Source: JBJXHN01 sp046233135 (lineage in GTDB: Bacteria; Pseudomonadota; Alphaproteobacteria; Rhodospirillales; Rhodospirillaceae). From it: 64,000 nucleotides of DNA. The stretch spans positions 310,001 through 374,000 of the forward strand of contig JBJXHN010000002.1 in the NCBI GenBank assembly GCA_046233135.1, read 5' to 3'. A program made the position numbers and the translations under genes. Shown here piece by piece: positions 49,992 through 60,250 of the stretch (its first letter is position 1; every line of letters begins with the position of its first letter). The notes under the pieces were generated by a model, which was given only the letters and a program-made list of their open reading frames with translations, made no database searches and was not told the DNA's origin.

Positions 49992-51020
49992 CTACCGCGC
50001 CCTTGGATGCGCTGCCGCATGCAGGCGGGCGAGACCGGCGGCGTCCACCTTGGTGTAGCGCTGGGTGGTGGACAGGCTGGCGTGGCCCAGCAGCTCCTGA
50101 ATGGTGCGCAGGTCGCCCCCCTGGGACAGCAGATGGGTCGCGAAACTGTGGCGCAGGGCATGGGGCGTGGCCGATTCGGGCAGCCCCAGCAATCCCCGCA
50201 GCCGCCGCATCTGCCGCTGCACCACCCCCGGATTCAGACGCTTGCCCCGGCTGCCCAGGAACAGCGGCGTTTCCGCGCCGCCGCTGTAGGGGCAGGATTC
50301 CAGGTAGTCGGTCAGCGCGGCGATGACGATGGGCAGGATCGGCACCAGCCGTTCCTTCCGGCCCTTGCCGGTGATAACCATGGTATCGCCCCGGGGCAGG
50401 TCCGAGCGATTGAGGTCCAGAGCTTCCCCCAGCCGCAGGCCGCAGCCGTACAGCAGGGTGAACAGCGCCAGATCCCGCTTCGCCAGCCAGGGTTCGTCCT
50501 GCAATTCACCGGCGGTGTTCAGCGCCTCCATGGCCTCGGCTTCGGTCAGGGCCTTGGGCACGTGCTGGGACTGGCGGGGATTGCGCATGCTGTCGATGGC
50601 GACGTTGTGCACCAGCCCCTGGCGGTCCAGCCAGCGGTGGAGGTTGCGCAGGGTCGACAGCGCCCGGGCCAGCGAGGCCTTGGAGATCCCGTCTTCGGTG
50701 CGGGCAGCCATCCAGGCGCGAAAGTCGGCAGGGCGCAGGTCGGCCAGCGTCGCCAGCGTCGGCGCCCCCCCCCGGTATTGGGCCAGAAAGGACAGGAAGC
50801 CCCCCAGGTCGCGGGCATAGGCCAGCAGGGTGTGGCGACTCGCCCGCCGCTCGCCGGCCATCCAGCTCAGCCAGTCCCGTACGGCGGCCAGCAGGTCTGC
50901 GCCGGCCATCAGGGGGACGGCGGCCGTGATGTCCTCGCCCCGCGTGCCCGGCGGCAGCGCGGGCGCCGCCGGAGCGACGGCGGTCCCCTCCGACGGGGTC
51001 AGGTCGTCTCGGGCGTCCAT
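49992..51020 (-). CDS. xerC: Tyrosine recombinase XerC
   Basis: This 342-residue recombinase resolves chromosome dimers at dif together with XerD. The SAM-like N-terminal domain spans about 40-130. The catalytic set is visible: Arg in LYGCGLRLGEAL, Lys in ITGKGRKERLVP, His/Arg in PHALRHSFATHLL, His in LGHASLSTTQ and nucleophile Tyr in QRYTKVD. It has about 40 extra N-terminal residues compared with E. coli XerC. Its start overlaps the end of the DUF484 gene by 22 nt, an arrangement also seen in other proteobacteria. Confidence 0.92.
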   Translation of the reverse strand: MDARDDLTPSEGTAVAPAAPALPPGTRGEDITAAVPLMAGADLLAAVRDWLSWMAGERRASRHTLLAYARDLGGFLSFLAQYRGGAPTLATLADLRPADFRAWMAARTEDGISKASLARALSTLRNLHRWLDRQGLVHNVAIDSMRNPRQSQHVPKALTEAEAMEALNTAGELQDEPWLAKRDLALFTLLYGCGLRLGEALDLNRSDLPRGDTMVITGKGRKERLVPILPIVIAALTDYLESCPYSGGAETPLFLGSRGKRLNPGVVQRQMRRLRGLLGLPESATPHALRHSFATHLLSQGGDLRTIQELLGHASLSTTQRYTKVDAAGLARLHAAAHPRAR

Positions 51021-51754
51021 CGCCTGACGCAGTTCTCCATGACTTTGGCCAGGAAGACCAGCAGGTCCATGGCCATGTCCGGCTCGAAAGTGCCTTCCAC
51101 CCGCGCCGCCAGCGCCAGCAGGCCGGGGGGGATGCCGTGGCCGGGATCGATCCGAACCAGGGCGTCGGAACGCACCAGTCCGGCCAGATCCCCATAGACC
51201 GCCGCTTCGGCGTCCACCGAGGGGCGCAGCACCGCCTGGGCCTCCGCGCCGAACAGGTCGTCGACGAATCCGGCGGGCAGGGTGGCCAGATCCAGGCCAT
51301 CGTCGTCCGGCAGGGGGCGCACCCCGGCGGCCTTGCGCGCCACCGGCTGTTCGAACCGCAGGGCGCAGACATCCACGTCCAGCAGCATGGGCAGGTCTTC
51401 GTTGACCGTGCGCACCAGCGGCCCCAGGCCCTCGCTGTCCAGGATCGCCAGCGCCGCCTGCAACGTGCCTTTCTGGGTCGCCATGTTGCTGCGGGTGGTC
51501 AGGATCAGCTGTTCGGCACAGTCCTGCAATTCCGCCATTTCGGTTTGCAGGCGCTTGAGCATCACCTGCTGGATGTCGACCACCTTGTCGTCGCCCTCGC
51601 CGAAACGCGCGGGCGGCGTGGAGGTCAGCAGCACTTCCGGATGGGCAACCAGGAAATCGGGATGCTCCAGCAGATAGCCGAGCACCTCTTCCTCTCCCAG
51701 CGCCGCCAGCCTGCCGGCCGGTGTCTCCGGCCTCGCGTCCCCCGCGTCGGCCAT
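50999..51754 (-). CDS. DUF484 family protein
   Basis: This 251-residue protein matches DUF484: GEEEVLGYLLEHPDFLVAHP near the N terminus, a coiled-coil (MLKRLQTEMAELQDCAEQLI) and a GAF-like C-terminal half (LVRSDALVRIDPGHGIPPG, LLVFLAKVMENCVRRW). The function is not established. It is commonly encoded directly upstream of xerC, as here, with a 22-nt overlap. GGAGAGGACGCACC precedes the ATG at 51754. Confidence 0.88.
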   Translation of the reverse strand: MADAGDARPETPAGRLAALGEEEVLGYLLEHPDFLVAHPEVLLTSTPPARFGEGDDKVVDIQQVMLKRLQTEMAELQDCAEQLILTTRSNMATQKGTLQAALAILDSEGLGPLVRTVNEDLPMLLDVDVCALRFEQPVARKAAGVRPLPDDDGLDLATLPAGFVDDLFGAEAQAVLRPSVDAEAAVYGDLAGLVRSDALVRIDPGHGIPPGLLALAARVEGTFEPDMAMDLLVFLAKVMENCVRRWTPETT

Positions 51755-51786
51755 GGGTGCGTCCTCTCCCCTGTGATCGTCCTGCA

Positions 51787-52443
51787 TTACAGGATGCTCT
51801 GGCCGGAGGTCTTCCAGTCTTCCAGGAAGGCCTGCAAGCCCTTGTCGGTCAACGGATGCTGATAAAGCTGGCGCAGCACCTTGGGCGGCAGGGTGGCGAC
51901 GTCGGCACCGATGCGGGCGGCCTGGACCACATGCACCGGGTGGCGCACGCTGGCCACCAGAACCTCGGTTGTCAGGGCGGGATAGTTGCCGTAGATCTGG
52001 ACAATCTCCTCGATCAGCGTCATCCCTTCCTGCCCCAGGTCGTCCAGCCGGCCGACGAAGGGCGAAATGAAGGTGGCTCCCGCCTTCGCCGCCAGCAGCG
52101 CCTGGGCCGCGGAAAAGCACAGAGTGACGTTGACCATGGTCCCTTCGCCCGACAGCACCTTGCAGGCCTTCAGCCCGTCCGGCGTCAGCGGCAGCTTGAC
52201 CGTCACGTTCGGGGCGATTTCCGCCAGCCGGCGGCCTTCGCGCAGCATGGTTTCGGCGTCCAGGGCGGTCACCTCGGCGCTGACCGGGCCATCGACCAGG
52301 GCGCAGATCTCCTCGATCAGCCCCAGGAAACTCTTGCCGGCCTTGGCGGCCAGGGTCGGGTTGGTCGTCACCCCGTCCACCATGCCCGTGGCGGCCAGAT
52401 CCTTGATCTCGTTGGTGTCGGCGGTATCGACGAAAAACTTCAT
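51787..52443 (-). CDS. Transaldolase-like / fructose-6-phosphate aldolase family protein
   Basis: This 218-residue protein belongs to the small transaldolase (TalC/FSA) group: MKFFVDTADTNEIKDLAATG, DGVTTNPTLAAKAG, and the Schiff-base lysine in NVTVKLPLTPDG. TFISPFVGRLDDLG and LVASVRHPVHVVQAAR follow. It acts on sugar phosphates in the non-oxidative pentose phosphate pathway; sequence alone does not separate transaldolase from fructose-6-phosphate aldolase activity. GGGGAGAAGACC precedes the ATG. It is followed by the DUF484 gene after 32 nt and is divergent from priA. Confidence 0.92.
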   Translation of the reverse strand: MKFFVDTADTNEIKDLAATGMVDGVTTNPTLAAKAGKSFLGLIEEICALVDGPVSAEVTALDAETMLREGRRLAEIAPNVTVKLPLTPDGLKACKVLSGEGTMVNVTLCFSAAQALLAAKAGATFISPFVGRLDDLGQEGMTLIEEIVQIYGNYPALTTEVLVASVRHPVHVVQAARIGADVATLPPKVLRQLYQHPLTDKGLQAFLEDWKTSGQSIL

Positions 52444-52531
52444 GGTCTTCTCCCCACCCCATCGCGGTGTCGCCGGGGCCGAAGCCCCTGATTCCTCGGG
52501 TTTTCGGCGCGACGGGGGCGGAGTGTAGCCC

Positions 52532-54814
52532 ATGGCTTCCGCCCCTTCCACCCCCTTCGCCGCCTCGTTGTTCGGCGGGATGGAGACCACGGTTTCCGTG
52601 CTGCTGCCCCTGCCCCTGGCTGGCGCCTATGATTACCTGCTGCCGCCGGGGATCGACGCGCCGCCCGGCACCGTGGTGCACGTGCCCCTGGCCGGGCGGG
52701 AGTGCGTGGGCGTGGTCTGGGGGGCGGGCACCGGGCAGGTGGCGCCGGAAAAGCTGAAGGCCGTTCTGGGGCTTTACGATTGCCCGCCCTTGCCCGGTCC
52801 CCTGCGCGATTTCGTCGACTGGGTCGCACAATATACTTTGCAGCCCCCGGGTGCGGTGCTGCGCATGGCCATCAGCGTCGGTGCCGCGCTGGATGCGCCG
52901 GCCATGGGAGTGGCCTATCGTCTGGCCGACGGCTCCCGCGATGATACCGGAGCCCGCCTGACCCCCGCGCGGCGCCGGGTGCTGGCGGTGCTGGATAGCC
53001 ATGGGGACTATCCCTTCTATGCCGCCGATCTGGCCCGCGAAGCCGCTGTCGGGCCGGGGGTGGTCAAGGCCATGGCCGGGGCGGGCCTGCTGGAGCCGGT
53101 ATCGGTGTCCGGGGAATGGGCGCCGCCGCGCCCCGATCCCCGCCATCCCGGCCCCACCCTGTCGGAAGACCAGACCGCTGCCGCCGATAGTCTGGCGGCC
53201 AAGGTGGGGGCGGGCTATTCGGTGACCCTGCTGGAAGGGGTGACCGGCTCGGGCAAGACCGAGGTGTATTTCGAGGCGGTGGCCGCCTGTCTGGCGGCGG
53301 GGCGGCAGGTGCTGGTGCTGCTGCCGGAAATCGCCCTGGCCGCCCAGTGGCCGGGCCGATTCGCCAAGCGCTTTGGTGTGGCTCCGGTGGAATGGCATTC
53401 CCAGATGGGCCAGGCCGCCCGGCGCCGCACCTGGCGGGCCGTGGCGCGGGGGCGCGCCTCGGTGGTGGTGGGCGCGCGTTCGGCGCTGTTCCTGCCGTAT
53501 GCGGACCTCGGGCTGATCGTGGTCGACGAGGAACATGATCCGGCGTTCAAGCAGGAAGATGGTGTCTGCTACCATGCCCGGGACATGGCGGTGGTGCGTG
53601 CCCGGCTCGAATCGATTCCCACGATTCTGGTGTCGGCGACGCCGTCGCTGGAGACGGTGGAGAATGCCGCCCGCGGGCGCTATGCCCATGTGACCTTGCC
53701 CAACCGCCACGGGGCGGCGACCATGCCGACGGTGCGGTGCATCGATATCCGCCGGTTCCCGCCGCAGAAGTGGCCGGAGGACGGCGGACAAGGGGGAGCG
53801 CGGCCGGAAGGCGCGCCGCCGCCCCAGATGGGCTGGCTGTCGCCGCCACTGATCCAGGCCACCACCGAAACCCTGGCCCGGGGGGAACAGGTGCTGCTGT
53901 TCCTGAACCGGCGGGGCTATGCGCCGCTGACCCTGTGCCGGAAATGCGGCCACCGCTTTCAATGTCCCAATTGCACGGCCTGGCTGGTGGAGCACCGGCG
54001 GATCGGCCGGCTGTGCTGTCATCACTGCGGGCATCAGGCGCCCCTGCCGCCCACCTGCCCGGCTTGCGGGACGGAAGACAGCCTGGCGGCCTGTGGCCCG
54101 GGGGTGGAACGGCTGGCCGAGGAAGCGGCCTACCGCTTTCCCGATGCCCGCATGGCCATTGCCGCCAGTGATACCCTGACCGGCCCCAAGGAAGCCGCAG
54201 CCCTGGCGGAGCGAATCCGCGATCATGCGGTGGATCTGATCATCGGCACCCAGATCATGGCCAAGGGGCACCACTTCCCCCTGATCACCCTGGTGGGGGT
54301 GGTGGACGGGGACCTGGGGCTTCAGGGCGGGGATCTGCGGGCCGCGGAGCGGACCCACCAGATGCTGCACCAGGTGGCCGGCCGCGCCGGGCGGGCGGAG
54401 CACCCGGGGACGGTGCTGGTGCAGACCACCGCGCCCGATCATCCGGTGATGACGGCGCTGGCCGCCGGTGACGGGCAGAAATTTCTCGAAGCCGAGTCCG
54501 AAAGCCGCGAAGCCTTTTCCATGCCCCCTTTCGGCCGGCTGGTGGCGCTGATCGTGTCATCGGAAGACGGCGCCAAGGCGGCGGCGGCCGCGGCAGCGTT
54601 GGGGAGGACGGCGCCGTTTGGCGACGGCGTGGAGGTTCTGGGGCCGGCGCCGGCGCCCCTGGCCCTGCTGCGCGGACGCCATCGCCATCGGCTGCTTCTC
54701 AAGGCTTTGCGCGGTGTTCGGGTGCAACCGGTCGTACGTGCGTGGCTTGATCGTGCGAACTTGCCCACAACCGTGAAGGTTCAGGTGGACGTGGACCCCC
54801 ATTCCTTTCTATAG
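52532..54814 (+). CDS. priA: Primosomal protein N' (replication restart helicase PriA)
   Basis: This 760-residue helicase restarts stalled replication forks. The N-terminal DNA-binding domain is at about 20-115. The helicase core has Walker A EGVTGSGKTEVYFE, DEEH box VVDEEHDPAFKQ, LVSATPSLE and VAGRAGRAEHPG. The zinc-binding cysteines are CRKCGHRFQCPNC, LCCHHCGHQ and CPACG. Two possible starts lie close together (52532 and the Met 17 residues later); only a weak GGAG precedes the first. Confidence 0.95.
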   Translation: MASAPSTPFAASLFGGMETTVSVLLPLPLAGAYDYLLPPGIDAPPGTVVHVPLAGRECVGVVWGAGTGQVAPEKLKAVLGLYDCPPLPGPLRDFVDWVAQYTLQPPGAVLRMAISVGAALDAPAMGVAYRLADGSRDDTGARLTPARRRVLAVLDSHGDYPFYAADLAREAAVGPGVVKAMAGAGLLEPVSVSGEWAPPRPDPRHPGPTLSEDQTAAADSLAAKVGAGYSVTLLEGVTGSGKTEVYFEAVAACLAAGRQVLVLLPEIALAAQWPGRFAKRFGVAPVEWHSQMGQAARRRTWRAVARGRASVVVGARSALFLPYADLGLIVVDEEHDPAFKQEDGVCYHARDMAVVRARLESIPTILVSATPSLETVENAARGRYAHVTLPNRHGAATMPTVRCIDIRRFPPQKWPEDGGQGGARPEGAPPPQMGWLSPPLIQATTETLARGEQVLLFLNRRGYAPLTLCRKCGHRFQCPNCTAWLVEHRRIGRLCCHHCGHQAPLPPTCPACGTEDSLAACGPGVERLAEEAAYRFPDARMAIAASDTLTGPKEAAALAERIRDHAVDLIIGTQIMAKGHHFPLITLVGVVDGDLGLQGGDLRAAERTHQMLHQVAGRAGRAEHPGTVLVQTTAPDHPVMTALAAGDGQKFLEAESESREAFSMPPFGRLVALIVSSEDGAKAAAAAAALGRTAPFGDGVEVLGPAPAPLALLRGRHRHRLLLKALRGVRVQPVVRAWLDRANLPTTVKVQVDVDPHSFL

Positions 54815-54926
54815 TCCGCGCCGTTCCGCACCGGCACACCGAATCAAGGGGGGTCGGAAAGGGACGGAGGCCTGGGGGAAGGCCGCTCTGCGCTCATTTC
54901 TGGTGATCAGGGTCGTTCACCCGGTG

Positions 54927-54955
54927 TTGCATGCCCTGTCGGGGTGTGGTAACTA
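54927..54955 (+). promoter_or_regulatory. Candidate promoter of the atp operon
   Basis: TTGCAT and TAACTA are 17 bp apart, 113 nt before atpH, in the 253-bp spacer after priA. Two short hairpins follow in the leader (AGGGG/CCCCT near 54985 and ACGCC/GGCGT near 55020). Confidence 0.45.
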
Positions 54956-55067
54956 GCCTCCGCGCTTTGGGGGAAGCGCCTCTTTAGGGGTGTTTATCCC
55001 CTTGTGGATCAATGATTTACGCCATCCGGCGTGATTCGTTCGAACACTTTTCTTGGGGCTATTGCAC

Positions 55068-55628
55068 GTGTCATCCGATATGGCAGGAGTTACAGGGCTG
55101 GCCGACCGCTATGCATCGGCGCTCTATGAGCTTGCGGAAGACCGCGGCGCGCTTGATCAAGTCGCGGCCGATCTCCGCACCCTGAAGGGCATGATCGACG
55201 AGAGTGCCGATCTGCGCCGTCTCATCTCCAGCCCCGTGCTGGGCCGTGCGGACCAGGGGAATGCCCTCGCCGCTCTCGGCACGAAGGCAGAGATGAACGA
55301 AATCACACGGAACTTCCTGGGGCTGGTCGCGTCCAATCGGCGTGCCTTCGCTCTGCCGGGAATGATCCGCGGCTTCCTGGCGAAGCTCGCGGCGCGCCGT
55401 GGGGAGGTGACGGCTCACGTCACCTCGGCCAAGGCGCTGACCCAGGCTCAGGAAGGTGCCCTGAAAGCCGCTCTCAAAAAAGCCATGGGGAATGATGTCG
55501 CCGTCGAAGCGACCGTGGATCCCGCCGTCCTCGGCGGCCTGGTGGTCCGCGTCGGCTCGCGCATGGTCGACAGCACTCTCCGCACGAAGCTCACACGCTT
55601 GCAACTCGCCATGAAAGGGGTTGGGTGA
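55068..55628 (+). CDS. atpH: ATP synthase F1 subunit delta
   Basis: This 186-residue delta subunit links the F1 head to the peripheral stalk. Typical parts are LADRYASALYELAEDRG at the start and GGLVVRVGSRMVDSTLRTKL near the end. I chose the GTG at 55068, which gives the common VSS-type N terminus; an ATG at 55080 is an alternative. The stop overlaps the atpA start. First gene of atpHAGDC; F0 genes are not in the window, as usual for alphaproteobacteria. Confidence 0.93.
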   Translation: MSSDMAGVTGLADRYASALYELAEDRGALDQVAADLRTLKGMIDESADLRRLISSPVLGRADQGNALAALGTKAEMNEITRNFLGLVASNRRAFALPGMIRGFLAKLAARRGEVTAHVTSAKALTQAQEGALKAALKKAMGNDVAVEATVDPAVLGGLVVRVGSRMVDSTLRTKLTRLQLAMKGVG

Positions 55629-57163
55629 TGGAAATCCGCGCCGCGGAAATCTCCGCGATCCTCAAGGAGCAGATCGCCAATTTCGGGACCGAAGCCGAAT
55701 CCGCTGAAGTCGGTCAGGTTCTCGCCGTCGGTGACGGTATCGCCCGCATCCACGGCCTGGACAACGTCCAGGCCGGCGAGATGGTTGAATTCGCCAATGG
55801 CGTCAAGGGCATGGCCCTGAACCTGGAAAGCGACAACGTCGGTGTCGTGATCTTTGGCTCCGACCAGGAGATCAAGGAAGGGCAAACCGTCAAGCGCACC
55901 AAGTCCATCGTGGACGTGCCGGTCGGCATGGGCCTGCTGGGGCGCGTGGTCGACGGTCTGGGCAACGCCATCGACGGCAAGGGTCCCCTGGCGGACGTGG
56001 AACGCAAGCGCGCCGACGTGAAGGCCCCGGGCATCATCCCCCGGAAGTCCGTGCACGAGCCGGTGCAGACGGGCCTGAAGGCGATCGACAGCCTGATCCC
56101 CGTCGGCCGCGGCCAGCGCGAACTGATCATTGGTGACCGCCAGACCGGCAAGACCGCCGTGATCCTGGACACCATCCTCAACCAGAAGAACGTGAACGAT
56201 AAGGCCAAGGATGACAGCGAAAAGCTGTTCTGCATCTATGTGGCCGTCGGTCAGAAGCGCTCTACGGTTGCCCAGGTGGTGAAGACCCTGGCCGAGCATG
56301 GCGCCCTGGACTACACCATCGTCGTTGCCGCCACCGCTTCCGAACCCGCTCCGCTGCAGTTCCTGGCGCCCTACACCGGCTGCACCATGGGCGAGTTCTT
56401 CCGCGACAAGGGCATGCATGCGGTGATCTTTTACGACGATCTGTCCAAGCAGGCCGTCGCCTATCGCCAGATGTCCCTGCTGCTGCGTCGCCCGCCCGGC
56501 CGCGAAGCGTTCCCCGGGGACGTGTTCTACCTGCACTCCCGTCTGCTGGAACGCGCCGCGAAGCTGAACGACGACTGTGGCGCCGGGTCTCTGACCGCTC
56601 TGCCGGTCATCGAAACCCAGGCGAACGACGTGTCGGCCTACATTCCGACCAACGTGATCTCCATCACCGATGGCCAGATCTTCCTGGAAACGGACCTGTT
56701 CTTTAAAGGCATCCGTCCGGCCGTGAACGTCGGTCTGTCCGTGTCCCGCGTGGGCTCCTCGGCGCAGATCAAGGCGATGAAGCAGGTTGCCGGCTCGATC
56801 AAGCTGGAACTGGCCCAGTATCGTGAAATGGCGGCCTTCGCCCAGTTCGCGTCGGACCTGGATCCGGCGACCCAGCGCCTGCTGGCCCGTGGGTCCCGTC
56901 TGACCGAACTGCTGAAGCAAGCGCAGTATTCCCCGCTGCCGGTGGAAGAACAGGTGGTCTCCATCTATGCCGGCACCAAGGGTTACCTGGACAAGCTGAA
57001 GCTTGACGAGGTCGGCCGCTTCGAGAAGTCCATGCTGGACGAGATGCGCAGCTCCGGCGCCGGTATCCTGGACGCGATCCGCACCGAAAAGGTGCTGTCC
57101 AAGGAAACGGAACAGAAGCTGGTGTCCTTCCTGGACGACTTCTCCAAGAAGTTCGCCGCCTGA
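55628..57163 (+). CDS. atpA: ATP synthase F1 subunit alpha
   Basis: This 511-residue alpha subunit has P-loop GDRQTGKTAVILDTIL near residue 169, PVGRGQRELIIGDRQ before it, and the signature PAVNVGLSVSRVGSSAQ near 365. It forms the non-catalytic nucleotide sites of the F1 hexamer. AAAGGGG precedes the ATG at 55628, which overlaps the atpH stop. Confidence 0.98.
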   Translation: MEIRAAEISAILKEQIANFGTEAESAEVGQVLAVGDGIARIHGLDNVQAGEMVEFANGVKGMALNLESDNVGVVIFGSDQEIKEGQTVKRTKSIVDVPVGMGLLGRVVDGLGNAIDGKGPLADVERKRADVKAPGIIPRKSVHEPVQTGLKAIDSLIPVGRGQRELIIGDRQTGKTAVILDTILNQKNVNDKAKDDSEKLFCIYVAVGQKRSTVAQVVKTLAEHGALDYTIVVAATASEPAPLQFLAPYTGCTMGEFFRDKGMHAVIFYDDLSKQAVAYRQMSLLLRRPPGREAFPGDVFYLHSRLLERAAKLNDDCGAGSLTALPVIETQANDVSAYIPTNVISITDGQIFLETDLFFKGIRPAVNVGLSVSRVGSSAQIKAMKQVAGSIKLELAQYREMAAFAQFASDLDPATQRLLARGSRLTELLKQAQYSPLPVEEQVVSIYAGTKGYLDKLKLDEVGRFEKSMLDEMRSSGAGILDAIRTEKVLSKETEQKLVSFLDDFSKKFAA

Positions 57164-57210
57164 TCCCGACCCTTTAGGGAAACCTGTTGAACCAAAGGGC
57201 ATAGGGAACC

Positions 57211-58113
57211 ATGGCCAGCCTCAAGGAACTCAGAAACCGGATCAACTCGGTCAAATCGACCCAGAAGATCACGTCTGCGATGAAGATGGTGGCTGCCTCG
57301 CGTCTGAAAAAGGCGCAGGAATCCGCAGAGGCGGCCCGCCCCTTCGCGCAGCGCATGGAACGCATGCTGGGTAATGTCGCTGCCAGTGTGGCCGGCCAGG
57401 CGGGAGCTCCCGCCTTGCTGGCCGGCACGGGCAAGGACGACGTCCAGCTGGTGGTCGCGATGACCGCCAACCGTGGTCTGTGCGGTGGCTTTAACGGCTC
57501 CATCGTGCGCGATACGCGCCGTCTGGTGCTGGACCTGCGCGCGCAGGGCAAGAAGGTGAAGATCATCTGCGTGGGCCGCAAGGGCCGCGATGTGCTCAAG
57601 CGCGACTTCAAGGACGATATCCTGGTTACCTTCGAAGACCAGGGAAGCAAGGGCATCGTCTACTCCGATGCGGAGAAGGTGGCCCAGCATATCCTCGCCA
57701 TGTTCGACAAGGGCGAGTTCGATGTGTGCACCATCGTCTACAACGAGTTCAAGTCGGCGATCACTCAGATCGTCACCCGTCAGCAGATCATTCCGTTCGC
57801 CCTTCCCAAGGCCGAGAACGACAACGCCACCGCCGACCCGCACGGGACCGGCGCCAAGGCGACGTACGAATACGAGCCAGATGAAGAAGCGATCCTGAAG
57901 GACCTGCTGCCGACCAACGTCACCATGCAGATCTTTCGCGCCATGCTGGAAAGCTTTGCTTCCGAGCAGGGCGCACGGATGACCGCCATGGACAACGCGA
58001 CCCGCAACGCCGGCGACATGATCCGCAAGCTGACCCTCACCTACAACCGTACGCGACAGGCGCAGATCACCAAGGAGCTGATCGAGATCATCTCCGGTGC
58101 CGAGGCCCTCTGA
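57211..58113 (+). CDS. atpG: ATP synthase F1 subunit gamma
   Basis: This 300-residue gamma subunit is the rotor shaft. The N-terminal helix MASLKELRNRINSVKSTQKI and C-terminal DNATRNAGDMIRKLTLTYNR followed by RQAQITKELIEIISGAEAL are diagnostic. MTANRGLCGGFNGSIVR lies near residue 85. It follows atpA by 47 nt. Confidence 0.97.
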   Translation: MASLKELRNRINSVKSTQKITSAMKMVAASRLKKAQESAEAARPFAQRMERMLGNVAASVAGQAGAPALLAGTGKDDVQLVVAMTANRGLCGGFNGSIVRDTRRLVLDLRAQGKKVKIICVGRKGRDVLKRDFKDDILVTFEDQGSKGIVYSDAEKVAQHILAMFDKGEFDVCTIVYNEFKSAITQIVTRQQIIPFALPKAENDNATADPHGTGAKATYEYEPDEEAILKDLLPTNVTMQIFRAMLESFASEQGARMTAMDNATRNAGDMIRKLTLTYNRTRQAQITKELIEIISGAEAL

Positions 58114-58144
58114 ACGCAGTCAAGAGATTTCAGGAGCAGATTCC

Positions 58145-59569
<1,425 letters not shown>

Positions 59570-59605
59570 GGTCTGGGCATCACGGATCGAAAAGGGGCCC
59601 TGTCG

Positions 59606-60010
59606 ATGGCCGAGACAACCGAGTTCGAACTGGTCTCGCCGGAAAAGCTGCTCGTCTCCGAAGCTGTGGAGATGGTGGTGGTTCCCGGTACGGATGGTGA
59701 TTTCGGCGCAATGCCCCGGCATGCGCCGATGATCTCCACCGTCCGGCCCGGTGTGATCAGCACCTACAACGGTGGCAAGGTGGCCAAGCGGATTTTCGTG
59801 GCCGGCGGTTTCGTCGAAGTCACGGAAGAACGCTGCACTGTCCTCGCCGAAGAAGCCGTTGATCTGGAAGAGATCACCGCCGAAGAGGTTCAGAAGCGCC
59901 TTCAGGCAGCCGATGACCGCATGAAGGAAGCCGACACGGCTGAAGCGAAAGCCGAAGCCGCCAAGGGGCTGGCCAACGCCAAGGCGCTGGCCGAGGCCAA
60001 GAAGGGCTGA
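59606..60010 (+). CDS. atpC: ATP synthase F1 subunit epsilon
   Basis: This 134-residue epsilon subunit has the beta-sandwich domain (FELVSPEKLLVSEAVEMVVV, GDFGAMPRHAPMIS) and an alanine/glutamate-rich C-terminal helix (AEEVQKRLQAADDRMKEAD). It inhibits ATP hydrolysis and connects to the rotor. Last gene of the operon, followed by a strong terminator. Confidence 0.95.
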   Translation: MAETTEFELVSPEKLLVSEAVEMVVVPGTDGDFGAMPRHAPMISTVRPGVISTYNGGKVAKRIFVAGGFVEVTEERCTVLAEEAVDLEEITAEEVQKRLQAADDRMKEADTAEAKAEAAKGLANAKALAEAKKG

Positions 60011-60058
60011 TCCTTCCGGCACGCGTTCCGAAGACGGCGCTCGTCGACCGTCTTCCCG

Positions 60059-60092
60059 AAAACCCCTTCCGTGGATGCGGAAGGGGTTTTTT
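60059..60092 (+). terminator. Intrinsic terminator of the atp operon
   Basis: A 13-bp stem (AAAACCCCTTCCG / CGGAAGGGGTTTT) with a 6-nt loop and a T run lies 48 nt past the atpC stop. Confidence 0.92.
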
Positions 60093-60250
60093 CTTGCCGG
60101 CGCATCGCCCCGGGCTGGAAGTTACCCTTCGGTCTTTCTTCGTGGCGTCGGGTGGAAAGCCGTTGCCCGATGCCGATATGATCACGACAAGGATCCTTTC
60201 CCGGCAAACGCTGGGAGGGGCCGGCTGATCAGCGAAGGGACCGACGGGGC

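Noticed and set aside
50999..54442. 1147-codon minus-strand open frame
   Set aside because: Only its C-terminal part (50999-51754) is a gene, the DUF484 protein. The rest is antisense to priA and the frame of the transaldolase-like gene differs.
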